A DNA stretch of 64,000 bases from Paenibacillus dakarensis (GTDB lineage Bacteria; Bacillota; Bacilli; Paenibacillales; Paenibacillaceae). Location: the NCBI RefSeq assembly GCF_001373415.1, contig NZ_CDSE01000040.1, positions 1 through 64,000 on the forward strand, read 5' to 3'. How positions within the stretch are numbered: position 1 is the stretch's first letter; each line of letters starts with the position of its first letter. A program made the position numbers and the translations under genes. Below the pieces are notes generated by a model. It made no database searches and was not told the origin of the DNA. It worked only from the letters and a program-made list of their open reading frames with translations. Shown here one piece after another: positions 9,532 through 16,764 of this stretch.

Positions 9532-11423
9532 AAGATCTACCACTGCGAAGAAGCCAGCTCGTAACAACATTTGGACCAGGGGCATTGGTTGTAAGCCCAG
9601 AGGGGGAAACGGCAATTATTGGCTCTCTCGATAAATGGTTTTACAATCAAGAAATGAAGAAGGTTGCGTCCTTTGATGAGTATGAGGTACAAGAGCCTAG
9701 GCTAAAGTCACTGTTGAATGTGAAAAAATTACTTTTACCTCCAGATTTCCGCCCAGGGTATAAATACAAAAAACAAGGAAGTTCGTTTGTACAAACGAAC
9801 ACTGATCTCTACATTCCACTTCTTCGGTTTCCCACATGGCATTTTTGCCCAAAGTGCAAAACCTTGCACCAGGCTCCAATGTCTAGTAGAACCAATTGGT
9901 TGGAATGCCGTGAATGTAATGATCGAAAAAAGATGATACAAGTTCCATTTGTTATTGTCTGCAGTCAGGGCCACATCTCAGAATTCCCTTGGCGTGAATG
10001 GGTACATTCCGATGAAAATGCCGTGTGTGGTGGTTCTTTAAAGTTGTTGTCCACCGGGGGAACTACTCTGGACTCTCTTAAAGTGAAGTGCAGTGGATGT
10101 GGGGAAGAACGCTCTTTGAGAGGAATCATGACTCGTGCTGAAACGGGAGATGATAATGGGATAAGTATGCTTGGACGCATGTTAAATAAAGATAAAGAAA
10201 AACTGTATCAATGTCCAGGGAATACTCCATGGTTTGGATCGGATAAGGATCGTGAGCCGTGTTCTTGTTACCCAATTGCTGTATTAAAGAATGCATCTAA
10301 CGTTTATTTCCCTCGAACATTAAGTGCAATCCACCTTCCCGGTGAGAATTTGCAAGTTGAGGAGTTGCTAGAACTTTTTGAGGCTTACGGAGTAACTGTA
10401 TCTTGGCTGGAAAGCTACGATAGCATTGAGAGTAAGGTTAATTTTGTTAGAAGAATATGTCCGCCGCATATTCAAGAATACAGTCTTTCCGATATAGAAA
10501 CTGCTATTGCTTATGTTGAGAGTTCTGAAGAATTAGTCGATAGTGAAGGAGTTCGTGAACGTTGGGTGGAACGCGAACTGCGAAAGAAGGAATTTGAAAT
10601 GCTTATAAAAGAAGTAAACACCCCAACTTTAAAGATTGCACCTGAGTGGGATCAGCATTCGTATGACGCTAGTAGACCAATAACACTTTTTAGTAATATT
10701 AACCGGGTGACAAAACTAAAAGAAACCATAGTGCTAACGGGATTTGGAAGGTTAGATACGGGAGAGCAGGAACTTGGATTGCAGACTGTAAAAAAAGGAA
10801 GGGAGCATCTTTTTAAGAATCCCAATCTTTCCGCAAACGACTGGCTTCCTGCATTTAAAGTGTATGGTGAGGGTATATTCTTTACTATTAATACAGAACA
10901 ACTTCTAGCTTGGGAGAAACTACCTGGGGTTCAGAAATATTTTAACAAATTACTTCGTCGGTTTCTTCAAATAAACTCTAAGGTGTCTGAGGATATGATG
11001 TCACCAAGCTATGTTCTCTTGCATACATTGGCTCACGTGATAATTGATCAATTGGCTTTAACCTGTGGGTATAACTCGACATCGATCCGAGAACGGTTAT
11101 ATTTAGATAAAGACCAAGCAGGTATTCTTATTTACACTTCCTCTGGGGACAGTGAGGGAACCTTTGGAGGTTTAGTTCGGATGGGAAAACAAGACTCCTT
11201 TTTTCCTCTAGTGCAAGAAGCTATTGAAAGGGCTGGATGGTGCAGCTCCGACCCTATATGTACTGAAATAGGAATGGCTGACGGTCAGGGATTACATTTA
11301 TTAAACGGTGCTGCTTGTCATAGTTGCTGTTATTTACCTGAAACTTCCTGTGAGTTAGGGAATTTATTCTTAGATAGAGTGCTTTTGGTCCACAAAGACA
11401 TTGGATTCTTTAGATCATGGTAA
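9528..11423 (+). CDS. drmB: DISARM-like DUF1998 protein DrmB
   Basis: This 631-residue protein starts on the ATGA shared with drmA. The N-terminus R-R-S-Q-L-V-T-T-F-G-P-G is characteristic of DrmB. Zinc-type Cys pairs F-C-P-K-C near 107 and L-E-C-R-E-C follow. The DUF1998 region has L-L-H-T-L-A-H-V-I near 500 and ends with the cluster C-H-S-C-C-Y-L-P-E-T-S-C near 597-608. DrmB is the non-helicase partner of DrmA in DISARM. No phospholipase D-type drmC follows, although it is part of the described core; the next intact gene is an Mrr nuclease over a kilobase away. Confidence 0.85.
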   Translation: MKDLPLRRSQLVTTFGPGALVVSPEGETAIIGSLDKWFYNQEMKKVASFDEYEVQEPRLKSLLNVKKLLLPPDFRPGYKYKKQGSSFVQTNTDLYIPLLRFPTWHFCPKCKTLHQAPMSSRTNWLECRECNDRKKMIQVPFVIVCSQGHISEFPWREWVHSDENAVCGGSLKLLSTGGTTLDSLKVKCSGCGEERSLRGIMTRAETGDDNGISMLGRMLNKDKEKLYQCPGNTPWFGSDKDREPCSCYPIAVLKNASNVYFPRTLSAIHLPGENLQVEELLELFEAYGVTVSWLESYDSIESKVNFVRRICPPHIQEYSLSDIETAIAYVESSEELVDSEGVRERWVERELRKKEFEMLIKEVNTPTLKIAPEWDQHSYDASRPITLFSNINRVTKLKETIVLTGFGRLDTGEQELGLQTVKKGREHLFKNPNLSANDWLPAFKVYGEGIFFTINTEQLLAWEKLPGVQKYFNKLLRRFLQINSKVSEDMMSPSYVLLHTLAHVIIDQLALTCGYNSTSIRERLYLDKDQAGILIYTSSGDSEGTFGGLVRMGKQDSFFPLVQEAIERAGWCSSDPICTEIGMADGQGLHLLNGAACHSCCYLPETSCELGNLFLDRVLLVHKDIGFFRSW

Positions 11424-11510
11424 ATGTTGATTTCAGAAAATAAATACCTATAAAGATAGCTTCTGTATCTTATACCGTCTGATTACAGTTGATCGGTAAA
11501 ACTGGATAAT

Positions 11511-11555
11511 GAGCAGGTGGATTTGGCGAAGCGGGTGTTGGGGATTCACGGATCG
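11511..11555 (+). other. Coding remnant matching a segment at 13990-14030
   Basis: Read as codons this gives E-Q-V-D-L-A-K-R-V-L-G-I-H. A second copy at 13990-14030 gives the same peptide except for Y at the end. The codon differences are nearly all synonymous (GAG/GAA, GTG/GTA, TTG/TTA, GTG/GTA, TTG/CTA), so both descend from a protein-coding sequence. I cannot name the parent protein. Confidence 0.4.
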
Positions 11556-11559
11556 GATA

Positions 11560-11747
11560 GATAGACATCCAAGCAATGGATGCGTTTAATTACTGACTTA
11601 CATCGATAAACGAAAATAACCCACTCTTAAGGTTTACCGCCTAAGTGGGTTACTTACTCTAACTTGATTGATCTTGGAGGAGAAATCCCCACTCAAGATG
11701 TTTGTACTAGGGAGCAGCGGGCGGCTGCTCCTTATTTCTATTCTTAT
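11560..11747. repeat. Structured intergenic repeat, copy 1
   Basis: This copy is nearly identical to 15874-16060 and related to 60974-61120. It contains three hairpins: AACCCACT/AGTGGGTT, ATCTTG/CAAGAT, and GGAGCAGC (11711-11718) with GCTGCTCC (11724-11731). Read on the minus strand, the first hairpin is followed by TATTTTCGTTT, like a terminator. That suggests transcription from the minus strand, perhaps a small RNA or the 3' part of a type I toxin-antitoxin unit. No complete toxin gene is apparent. Confidence 0.65.
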
Positions 11748-11830
11748 AGTCATGTGAAATAGTCGATTAAGCTTTGATATCTCTAATTTTTGTATTTGTA
11801 TAAATATGAGCAAATAAAGGAGGCACTCAA

Positions 11831-12036
11831 GTGGAATATGCTGAACTAGTTCAAAGAGTAGGGTGGGGCGAGGAGTTCCAGTTTTATTATAAAAATGAAC
11901 AATATTGGATTAGTACAAATGAGGAAGGATACTATCTAACAAGAGGGAAGGATAGTTATACGTTGAGGGGTTATTTAATGAAGGTCGAATTGATGGGAAG
12001 ACTATCTTAGAGGTTTGGGATTTAATAGAAATCTAA
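11831..12036 (+). pseudogene. Frameshifted small hypothetical gene
   Basis: After an AAAGGAGG site (11817-11823) a GTG opens a frame with F-Y-Y-K-N-E-Q-Y-W-I-S and G-Y-Y-L-T-R, ending at TAG 12008-12010. Near 11970 the frame shifts, and a second frame continues L-F-N-E-G-R-I-D-G-K-T-I-L-E-V-W-D to TAA at 12034-12036. Joined, this is a protein of about 68 residues of a type often seen as small immunity-like accessory proteins. That family idea is weak; the frameshift is seen directly. Confidence 0.6.
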
Positions 12037-12550
12037 GTTTATTAGAAGTTGCGAACGATGTTCAATTGCATGTTTATACTGACAGAGAGTGGGATGATGG
12101 ACTCGGAGGGAAATGTGACTTATAAGTTTAATGGTTGCTATAAAACAATATTTGAACACCGTATTGAATATGAGAAAGAAATGCCAATCAAAAATTTAAC
12201 CCGTGCATAAATGCCTTATTTCTTGCATGATGTGACAGTTGAGGAAGCTGATTAGAAGTATGGTGTAAGGATATTGAAATTAATAGGTAGGTATTATAGA
12301 GAAGGCTCTTTCCATCTGGTTTTATAAGTAGGAATGAGCTTTTTGTATGTCAAAAAAAGAATTATGCATTTGAAATTTATGATGGTAAAAAATCAACCAA
12401 AATACGCTATGATGATTAAGGAAGACTGCCTTGAAAGAGACCTGGAAGAAGTGGAATGTTATGAAATGATCTGGCATCAAAAATATGATGTTGAATCCTA
12501 ACTTGCCGCATACGAGATAGTTGTATGATTACTTTAATGGGGGGATTTAT
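12037..12550. other. Decayed coding debris with no intact gene
   Basis: Short frames survive, for example one of 38 codons from 12091 (M-M-D-S-E-G-N-V-T-Y). From about 12373, N-Y-A-F-E-I-Y-D-G-K-K runs to a stop at 12416-12418, then another frame gives C-L-E-R-D-L-E-E-V-E-C-Y to a stop near 12500. None has a ribosome site with a full-length frame. A terminator-like hairpin lies at 12305-12346. The last part carries the leader of the Mrr-type gene, with GGGGGGA near 12539. Confidence 0.5.
12305..12346 (+). terminator. Terminator-like hairpin in decayed region
   Basis: GCTCTTTCC pairs with GGAATGAGC (one mismatch) around a 17-base loop and is followed by TTTTTGTATG. The same tail sequence follows the hairpin at 16533-16577, so the two debris regions share a 3' end. 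Confidence 0.6.
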
Positions 12551-13573
12551 ATGAAAAAAATGTGGTTGGTACGAGCTGGTGAAGGGGCATATCTGATTCA
12601 TGAGTTTATAGAAAAACAAGCAGTAGCGATTGGATGGTCGAAGCTAGAGAATATAGAATCTATTCATACATTACAAGAAGTCAAGAAGCTACTTAAAACA
12701 AACTACCCCGAATATAAAGATGGCAAAATCAATATCACTGCAGGTCAAATATTACGATTTGTCAACGAGTTCAATAAGGAAGACGAAGTTGTCACCTACA
12801 ATCCGGAAGAACGTCTTTATCATCTAGGAAGCGTTATATCGAAATATGAATATAAACCTGGGTTTATCACTGACAAACCTCATGTCCGTAACGTTATATG
12901 GAAAGGAACTGTATCCAGGGATGTGTTATCGGCTGGGGCAAGAAATACACTTGGTTCTATTATGACGATTATTGCTATTCCAGAAGAAGTACGTAAAGAA
13001 TTACATGAGCAGATGAATAGTGGTAGTAGAGACAATAAGCGAGGAAAAATCACTTATGAAGAGGCTGAGCCAGAGTTCGAGGAAGAAGCGGACGAACTTG
13101 AAATGATCAAGGAAGATGTTATCGAGAAGTCCAATGAATTTATTAAGGATAAAATCGCAAATTTAGATTGGGAACAGATGCAGGAACTTGTTGCCGGGAT
13201 TCTTAGAGGGATGGGTTATAAAACCCGCATATCTCCAAAAGGTCCTGATCGGGGGAGGGATATTTTAGCGTCTCCAGATGGATTGGGTCTAGAGGAGCCA
13301 AGGATTATTGTGGAAGTTAAGCATCGTTCAGGAAACATGGGTGCTAATGAAATTCGGAGTTTTACAGGGGGACTACGTTCTGGAGATCGCGGCATTTATG
13401 TTTCTACAGGTGGTTTTTCTAAAGAGGCAAGGTATGAGGCTGAAAGATCCATCAATCCAGTATCTTTAATTGAACTTGATCTACTGGTAGAGCTGGTAGT
13501 TCAGTATTATGATCAGTTTGATGCAGAGACTAGAACTCTTATTCCGTTAAGAAAGATTTATTGGCCTGTGTAG
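12551..13573 (+). CDS. Mrr-type restriction endonuclease
   Basis: I chose the ATG at 12551, after GGGGGGA, over an upstream start at 12521; this gives 340 residues. The N-terminal 130 residues begin M-W-L-V-R-A-G-E-G-A-Y and contain A-I-G-W, the pattern of the DNA- or modified-base-sensing domain seen in many Mrr-like nucleases. The C-terminal 130 residues carry the Mrr catalytic fold: W-E-Q-M-Q-E-L-V, G-P-D-R-G-R-D-I, then V-E-V-K-H, giving the D...E-x-K core. Such enzymes cleave modified or foreign DNA. A Glu/Asp-rich linker of about 40 residues joins the halves. It stands alone between debris and the MazG-like gene and may form a small cassette with it. Confidence 0.85.
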   Translation: MKKMWLVRAGEGAYLIHEFIEKQAVAIGWSKLENIESIHTLQEVKKLLKTNYPEYKDGKINITAGQILRFVNEFNKEDEVVTYNPEERLYHLGSVISKYEYKPGFITDKPHVRNVIWKGTVSRDVLSAGARNTLGSIMTIIAIPEEVRKELHEQMNSGSRDNKRGKITYEEAEPEFEEEADELEMIKEDVIEKSNEFIKDKIANLDWEQMQELVAGILRGMGYKTRISPKGPDRGRDILASPDGLGLEEPRIIVEVKHRSGNMGANEIRSFTGGLRSGDRGIYVSTGGFSKEARYEAERSINPVSLIELDLLVELVVQYYDQFDAETRTLIPLRKIYWPV

Positions 13574-13621
13574 TACTACACATTTTGATTAGAGAATTCC
13601 CCATATAAAGGATGAGACAAC

Positions 13622-13951
13622 GTGCCAGTTTACAATAAGCTAGTTCGAGATTTTATTCCTCAAGTTATTAATTCGGACGGGAAACAATGTCGCACACGTA
13701 TTTTAGATGAAGAAGAGTATAAGAAAGAACTGAATATAAAGCTAAAGGAAGAATCAGAGGAGTACCATACTGCTCAGACTTCAGAAGAAGCATTAGAAGA
13801 GCTTGCAGATATGTTAGAGGTTATACGATCTTTGGCTGCCGTTCATGGTGCGACATGGGAAGAACTTGAAGCTTTGAGGAATAAGAAGGCGGAGAAACGC
13901 GGTGGATTCAAGGATCGGGTGTATTTAATCGATGTCGACGACAACGCTTAA
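13622..13951 (+). CDS. MazG-like / phosphoribosyl-ATP pyrophosphohydrolase-like protein
   Basis: This 109-residue all-alpha protein starts at a GTG after AAAGGATGAG. It opens with M-P-V-Y-N-K-L-V-R-D, typical of the small MazG-like family. The metal-binding acidic residues are E-E-S-E-E-Y-H (about 44-50) and E-E-L-A-D-M-L-E-V (about 59-67). The family hydrolyses nucleoside triphosphates to monophosphate and pyrophosphate. It follows the Mrr-type gene by 48 bases, in the same direction. A housekeeping nucleotide-cleaning role and a defence role (lowering dNTPs during infection) are both possible; context mildly favours the second. Confidence 0.8.
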   Translation: MPVYNKLVRDFIPQVINSDGKQCRTRILDEEEYKKELNIKLKEESEEYHTAQTSEEALEELADMLEVIRSLAAVHGATWEELEALRNKKAEKRGGFKDRVYLIDVDDNA

Positions 13952-13989
13952 TGTCAAACTGATCACATAGCATTTAGCAGATGATTTAT

Positions 13990-14030
13990 GAACAGGTAGA
14001 TTTAGCGAAGCGGGTACTAGGGATTTATAG
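13990..14030 (+). other. Second copy of the coding remnant at 11511-11555
   Basis: This encodes E-Q-V-D-L-A-K-R-V-L-G-I-Y with third-position changes relative to the first copy. Between it and the next gene, around 14083-14165, a short frame S-Y-S-N-E-Y-N ... R-W-L-R-E-V-N-R-D-F faintly resembles an insertion-sequence transposase tail; this is too short to call. Confidence 0.4.
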
Positions 14031-14192
14031 GGTGTAATCCTGAACTGAATAATGACCTGACAGGACTGGTTGTTTATTTTTGTTTAAAAAAGAATTGAGT
14101 TATAGTAATGAATATAATCTCGAACAGTCTGTTCAACGATGGCTGCGAGAAGTTAATAGGGATTTTTGAAAGGTTAAGGTGCTACTAAGATT

Positions 14193-15866
14193 ATGACTAC
14201 ACTATCTGCACAAGAAATGCCGCTGCATAAAGTTTTCTCAGATGATTATTTATTTACTATACCTGCTGTTCAGCGGCCATACTCATGGACTACTGATCAG
14301 GCGGGCGAGCTTTTGGACGATTTATTGCAATTCATTGAAGAGAATGAGATTACAGCTACTAACGTGACTCAGAAGCAAGAACCCTATTTTTTAGGTAGTA
14401 TTGTTTTAGTAAAGCGTGAGAAACCTGACTCAGAGGTATTAGATGGTCAACAAAGACTTACCACATTGACTATTTTACTTGCAGTTTTGCGAGATGCATT
14501 AGGTGGAGAGTATGCTTCAAATATCGAAGCTATGATCCTCCAAAAGGGAAATAGAATGTTAAATAAGTCAGATATGTACCGGTTACAGCTTCGGAATATC
14601 GATAATGATTTTTTCAAAAATAATATTCAAATACTCGGATCCACCTCCAAACTTACTCCTGAAACACCGGTAAAGACGGATAGTCAGAGAGCCATAAAGG
14701 ATAACGCGTTATTCTTTATTGAGAAGTTGAATGAATTAAAAGAAGAAACCATTCAGAGCTTACCTAGCGTCATAGCAACCTTATGTTATCTTGTTATCGT
14801 CTCTACCCCGAATTTTGACTCTGCTTTCCGCATTTTCACCGTGCTCAATGATCGTGGGCTTGACCTTATGATGAGTGATATCTTTAAGGCAAAAGTTATT
14901 GGTGATATAAAAGATAACCAGAGAGATTATCACACCCAGCGATGGGAGGATGTTGAGATTTCCCTGGGGAGAGATCATTTCAACAAGCTGTTTGATCATA
15001 TTCGAATGATTGTTCAAAAACGTAAAGGTAGTGCCAATTATAAGGAAGAATACCACGAAATTTTTAAGAAAATCAGCGGTTGTGAGTTTATTGATGAATA
15101 TCTAATTCCTTATGGGGATATATTTCAAAAAATTATCAATTATAGGGCTTATTATAATGATCCTGAAATTGTGAAAATATTGAGTTTGCTCAATCGGATT
15201 GATAATAACGACTGGATTCCACCTGCTATGTATTTTATGAAAAACTATAAGTACGACAACACGAAGCTATTAAAGTTTTTATCGCGCTTAGAGGTATTGG
15301 CTGGAGTAGGCATGATCTTAAGGAAGAATTTCAATTGGAGGATGTCGAAATATTCTCTAATCTTAAGGGAAATGGAACAAGGAAAGGATTTGTTTTCTAA
15401 AGAGTCTTCTATTGAGGTCGTGGATGAAGATAAAAAAGAAGTCTTAGAAAAGCTAAAAGGTGATGTCTATACGGATTTGAAGGATACAGCTAGAAGGTAT
15501 GTTTTGCTTCGTTTAGACTCACTTTTGACCAACGGACAACCTTATTATGACCACTCTGTAATTACCGTAGAGCATGTATTGCCGCAGAACCCCAAGCCTG
15601 ATAGTGAATGGTTAAAGCATTTTGCTCATCCGGAGGAGTATGTTCATAAGCTTGGGAATCTGGTACTGCTTACTCGGGCGAAGAATTCGCAGGCGAGAAA
15701 CTATGATTTCCAGAAGAAGAAAACTTCTTATTTTCAAACAAGTAATGGAGTCAGCTCATTTGCTCTAACTACTCAGGTTATACAAGAGACGGAATGGACT
15801 CCGGATGTTTTACTTTCGAGGCAGAATAAGCTAATTAAATTGCTAGAGAAAGAATGGGAATTGTAA
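14193..15866 (+). CDS. DUF262/DUF1524 (GmrSD-like) nuclease
   Basis: This 557-residue protein has the two domains of GmrSD-type enzymes in one chain. The N-terminal DUF262 half has I-P-A-V-Q-R-P-Y-S-W and the nucleotide-binding D-G-Q-Q-R-L-T-T near residues 84-91. The C-terminal DUF1524 half has an HNH-type core, V-E-H-V-L-P-Q-N near 460 and L-G-N-L-V-L-L-T, then N-S-x-x-R-N-Y-D-F. Family members cut DNA carrying modified cytosines, driven by NTP hydrolysis. It lies alone, flanked by remnants upstream and repeat copy 2 eight bases downstream, as expected of an exchangeable defence cassette. Confidence 0.88.
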   Translation: MTTLSAQEMPLHKVFSDDYLFTIPAVQRPYSWTTDQAGELLDDLLQFIEENEITATNVTQKQEPYFLGSIVLVKREKPDSEVLDGQQRLTTLTILLAVLRDALGGEYASNIEAMILQKGNRMLNKSDMYRLQLRNIDNDFFKNNIQILGSTSKLTPETPVKTDSQRAIKDNALFFIEKLNELKEETIQSLPSVIATLCYLVIVSTPNFDSAFRIFTVLNDRGLDLMMSDIFKAKVIGDIKDNQRDYHTQRWEDVEISLGRDHFNKLFDHIRMIVQKRKGSANYKEEYHEIFKKISGCEFIDEYLIPYGDIFQKIINYRAYYNDPEIVKILSLLNRIDNNDWIPPAMYFMKNYKYDNTKLLKFLSRLEVLAGVGMILRKNFNWRMSKYSLILREMEQGKDLFSKESSIEVVDEDKKEVLEKLKGDVYTDLKDTARRYVLLRLDSLLTNGQPYYDHSVITVEHVLPQNPKPDSEWLKHFAHPEEYVHKLGNLVLLTRAKNSQARNYDFQKKKTSYFQTSNGVSSFALTTQVIQETEWTPDVLLSRQNKLIKLLEKEWEL

Positions 15867-15873
15867 TTTATCC

Positions 15874-16060
15874 GATAGACATCCAAGCAATGGATGCGTT
15901 TAATTGCTGACTTACATCGATAAACGAAAATAACCCACTCTTAAGGTTTACCGCCTAAGTGGGTTACTTTCTCTAACTTGATGATTTTGGAGGAGAAATC
16001 CCCACTCAAGATGTTTGTACTAGGGAGCAGCGGGCGGCTGCTCCTTATTTCTATTCTTAT
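15874..16060. repeat. Structured intergenic repeat, copy 2
   Basis: This differs from copy 1 by only a few bases. The third hairpin, GGAGCAGC at 16024-16031 with GCTGCTCC at 16037-16044, is identical; in hairpin 2, ATTTTG pairs with CAAGAT through one G-U. A plus-strand frame runs through it but is not kept in the diverged copy 3, so I treat the element as RNA or DNA structure, not as a gene. Confidence 0.65.
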
Positions 16061-16099
16061 CTTAACATACCCCTTTTTAGTCCTCAACGACAACAATAG

Positions 16100-16450
16100 T
16101 CATGTAACACACCGAATCATAACCCTCATACGGATCAAGATGGAAGAATTAAAGATGGATTTAAACAACATGCTGAAATAGTTATTATTGATGGTAGAGA
16201 GGCAGGACTTACAAAAGAACAAGCACAGCATATTATTGACCGTGCTAAGGGGACATATTCTGATAAGCGACTTCCAGGGATAGTAGAAATATGGACAAAC
16301 GATGGGAAGGTAACTAATTAGGAGGGATATCTAACACTTTCAATACCTGATCCTAAGAAAGAAGTATGGAGATGTATTAACTGCGAAAGAATTTACGTTT
16401 TTAACGAGGATAATACAGTTAGTAAAGTCTATATAGTAGAAGAACAATAA
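16100..16450 (+). pseudogene. 3' remnant of a larger protein, possibly a polymorphic-toxin tail
   Basis: One reading frame gives H-N-P-H-T-D-Q-D-G-R-I-K and I-I-D-R-A-K-G, then W-T-N-D-G-K to TAG at 16319-16321. The same frame resumes with L-T-L-S-I-P-D-P-K-K and C-I-N-C, ending in TAA at 16448-16450. There is no start codon with a ribosome site; an in-frame stop lies just upstream. The style resembles the end of a secreted toxin or an RHS-type protein, but I cannot name it. The stop between the parts may be a nonsense change or a junction of two genes. Confidence 0.4.
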
Positions 16451-16532
16451 AGGAATTTGTAACCTGGACAAAAGATTGTACAATACAATCAACAAAGCAA
16501 ACATTAACAACCTAAACAACTTGATTAGTATG

Positions 16533-16580
16533 AAAAGCTCCTCCCACTTTTGAATTATGGTAGGGTATGGAGCTTTTTGT
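16533..16580 (+). terminator. Terminator after the 16.1-16.45 kb remnant
   Basis: AAAAGCTCC and GGAGCTTTT pair around a 27-base loop, followed by TGTATG. The tail matches the hairpin at 12305-12346. Confidence 0.65.
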
Positions 16581-16693
16581 ATGTGACGGATTGTCAATCT
16601 AAGTGCGACATCTCTTCCATGAAGGTTTCTATATATCGAAAACTCTGATTTCTTCATTAATCCGGTTTGTCGAATTCCATTCGGATAAACGAA

Positions 16694-16725
16694 AAGCGCT
16701 TGGACCCTAATAAGTCCAAGCGCTT
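16694..16725 (-). terminator. Terminator of the fumarate-reductase-like gene
   Basis: AAGCGCTTGGAC and GTCCAAGCGCTT form a perfect 12-base stem. On the minus strand it is followed by TTCGTTTATC and lies 40 bases after the stop of the flavoprotein gene. Confidence 0.8.
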
Positions 16726-16764
16726 GTTTAATTAGCTATAGATATTTCAGCATTTTGCAAAATG

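Noticed and set aside
14083..14165. Possible transposase tail before the DUF262 gene
   Set aside because: About 25 residues resemble the end of an insertion-sequence transposase only loosely; no terminal repeats were seen.
15978..16181. Plus-strand frame through repeat copy 2 encoding a hydrophobic peptide
   Set aside because: The frame has a GGAGGAG upstream, but the peptide differs in copy 1 (stops soon after) and is not kept in copy 3, while the RNA pairing is. Structure explains the conservation better.
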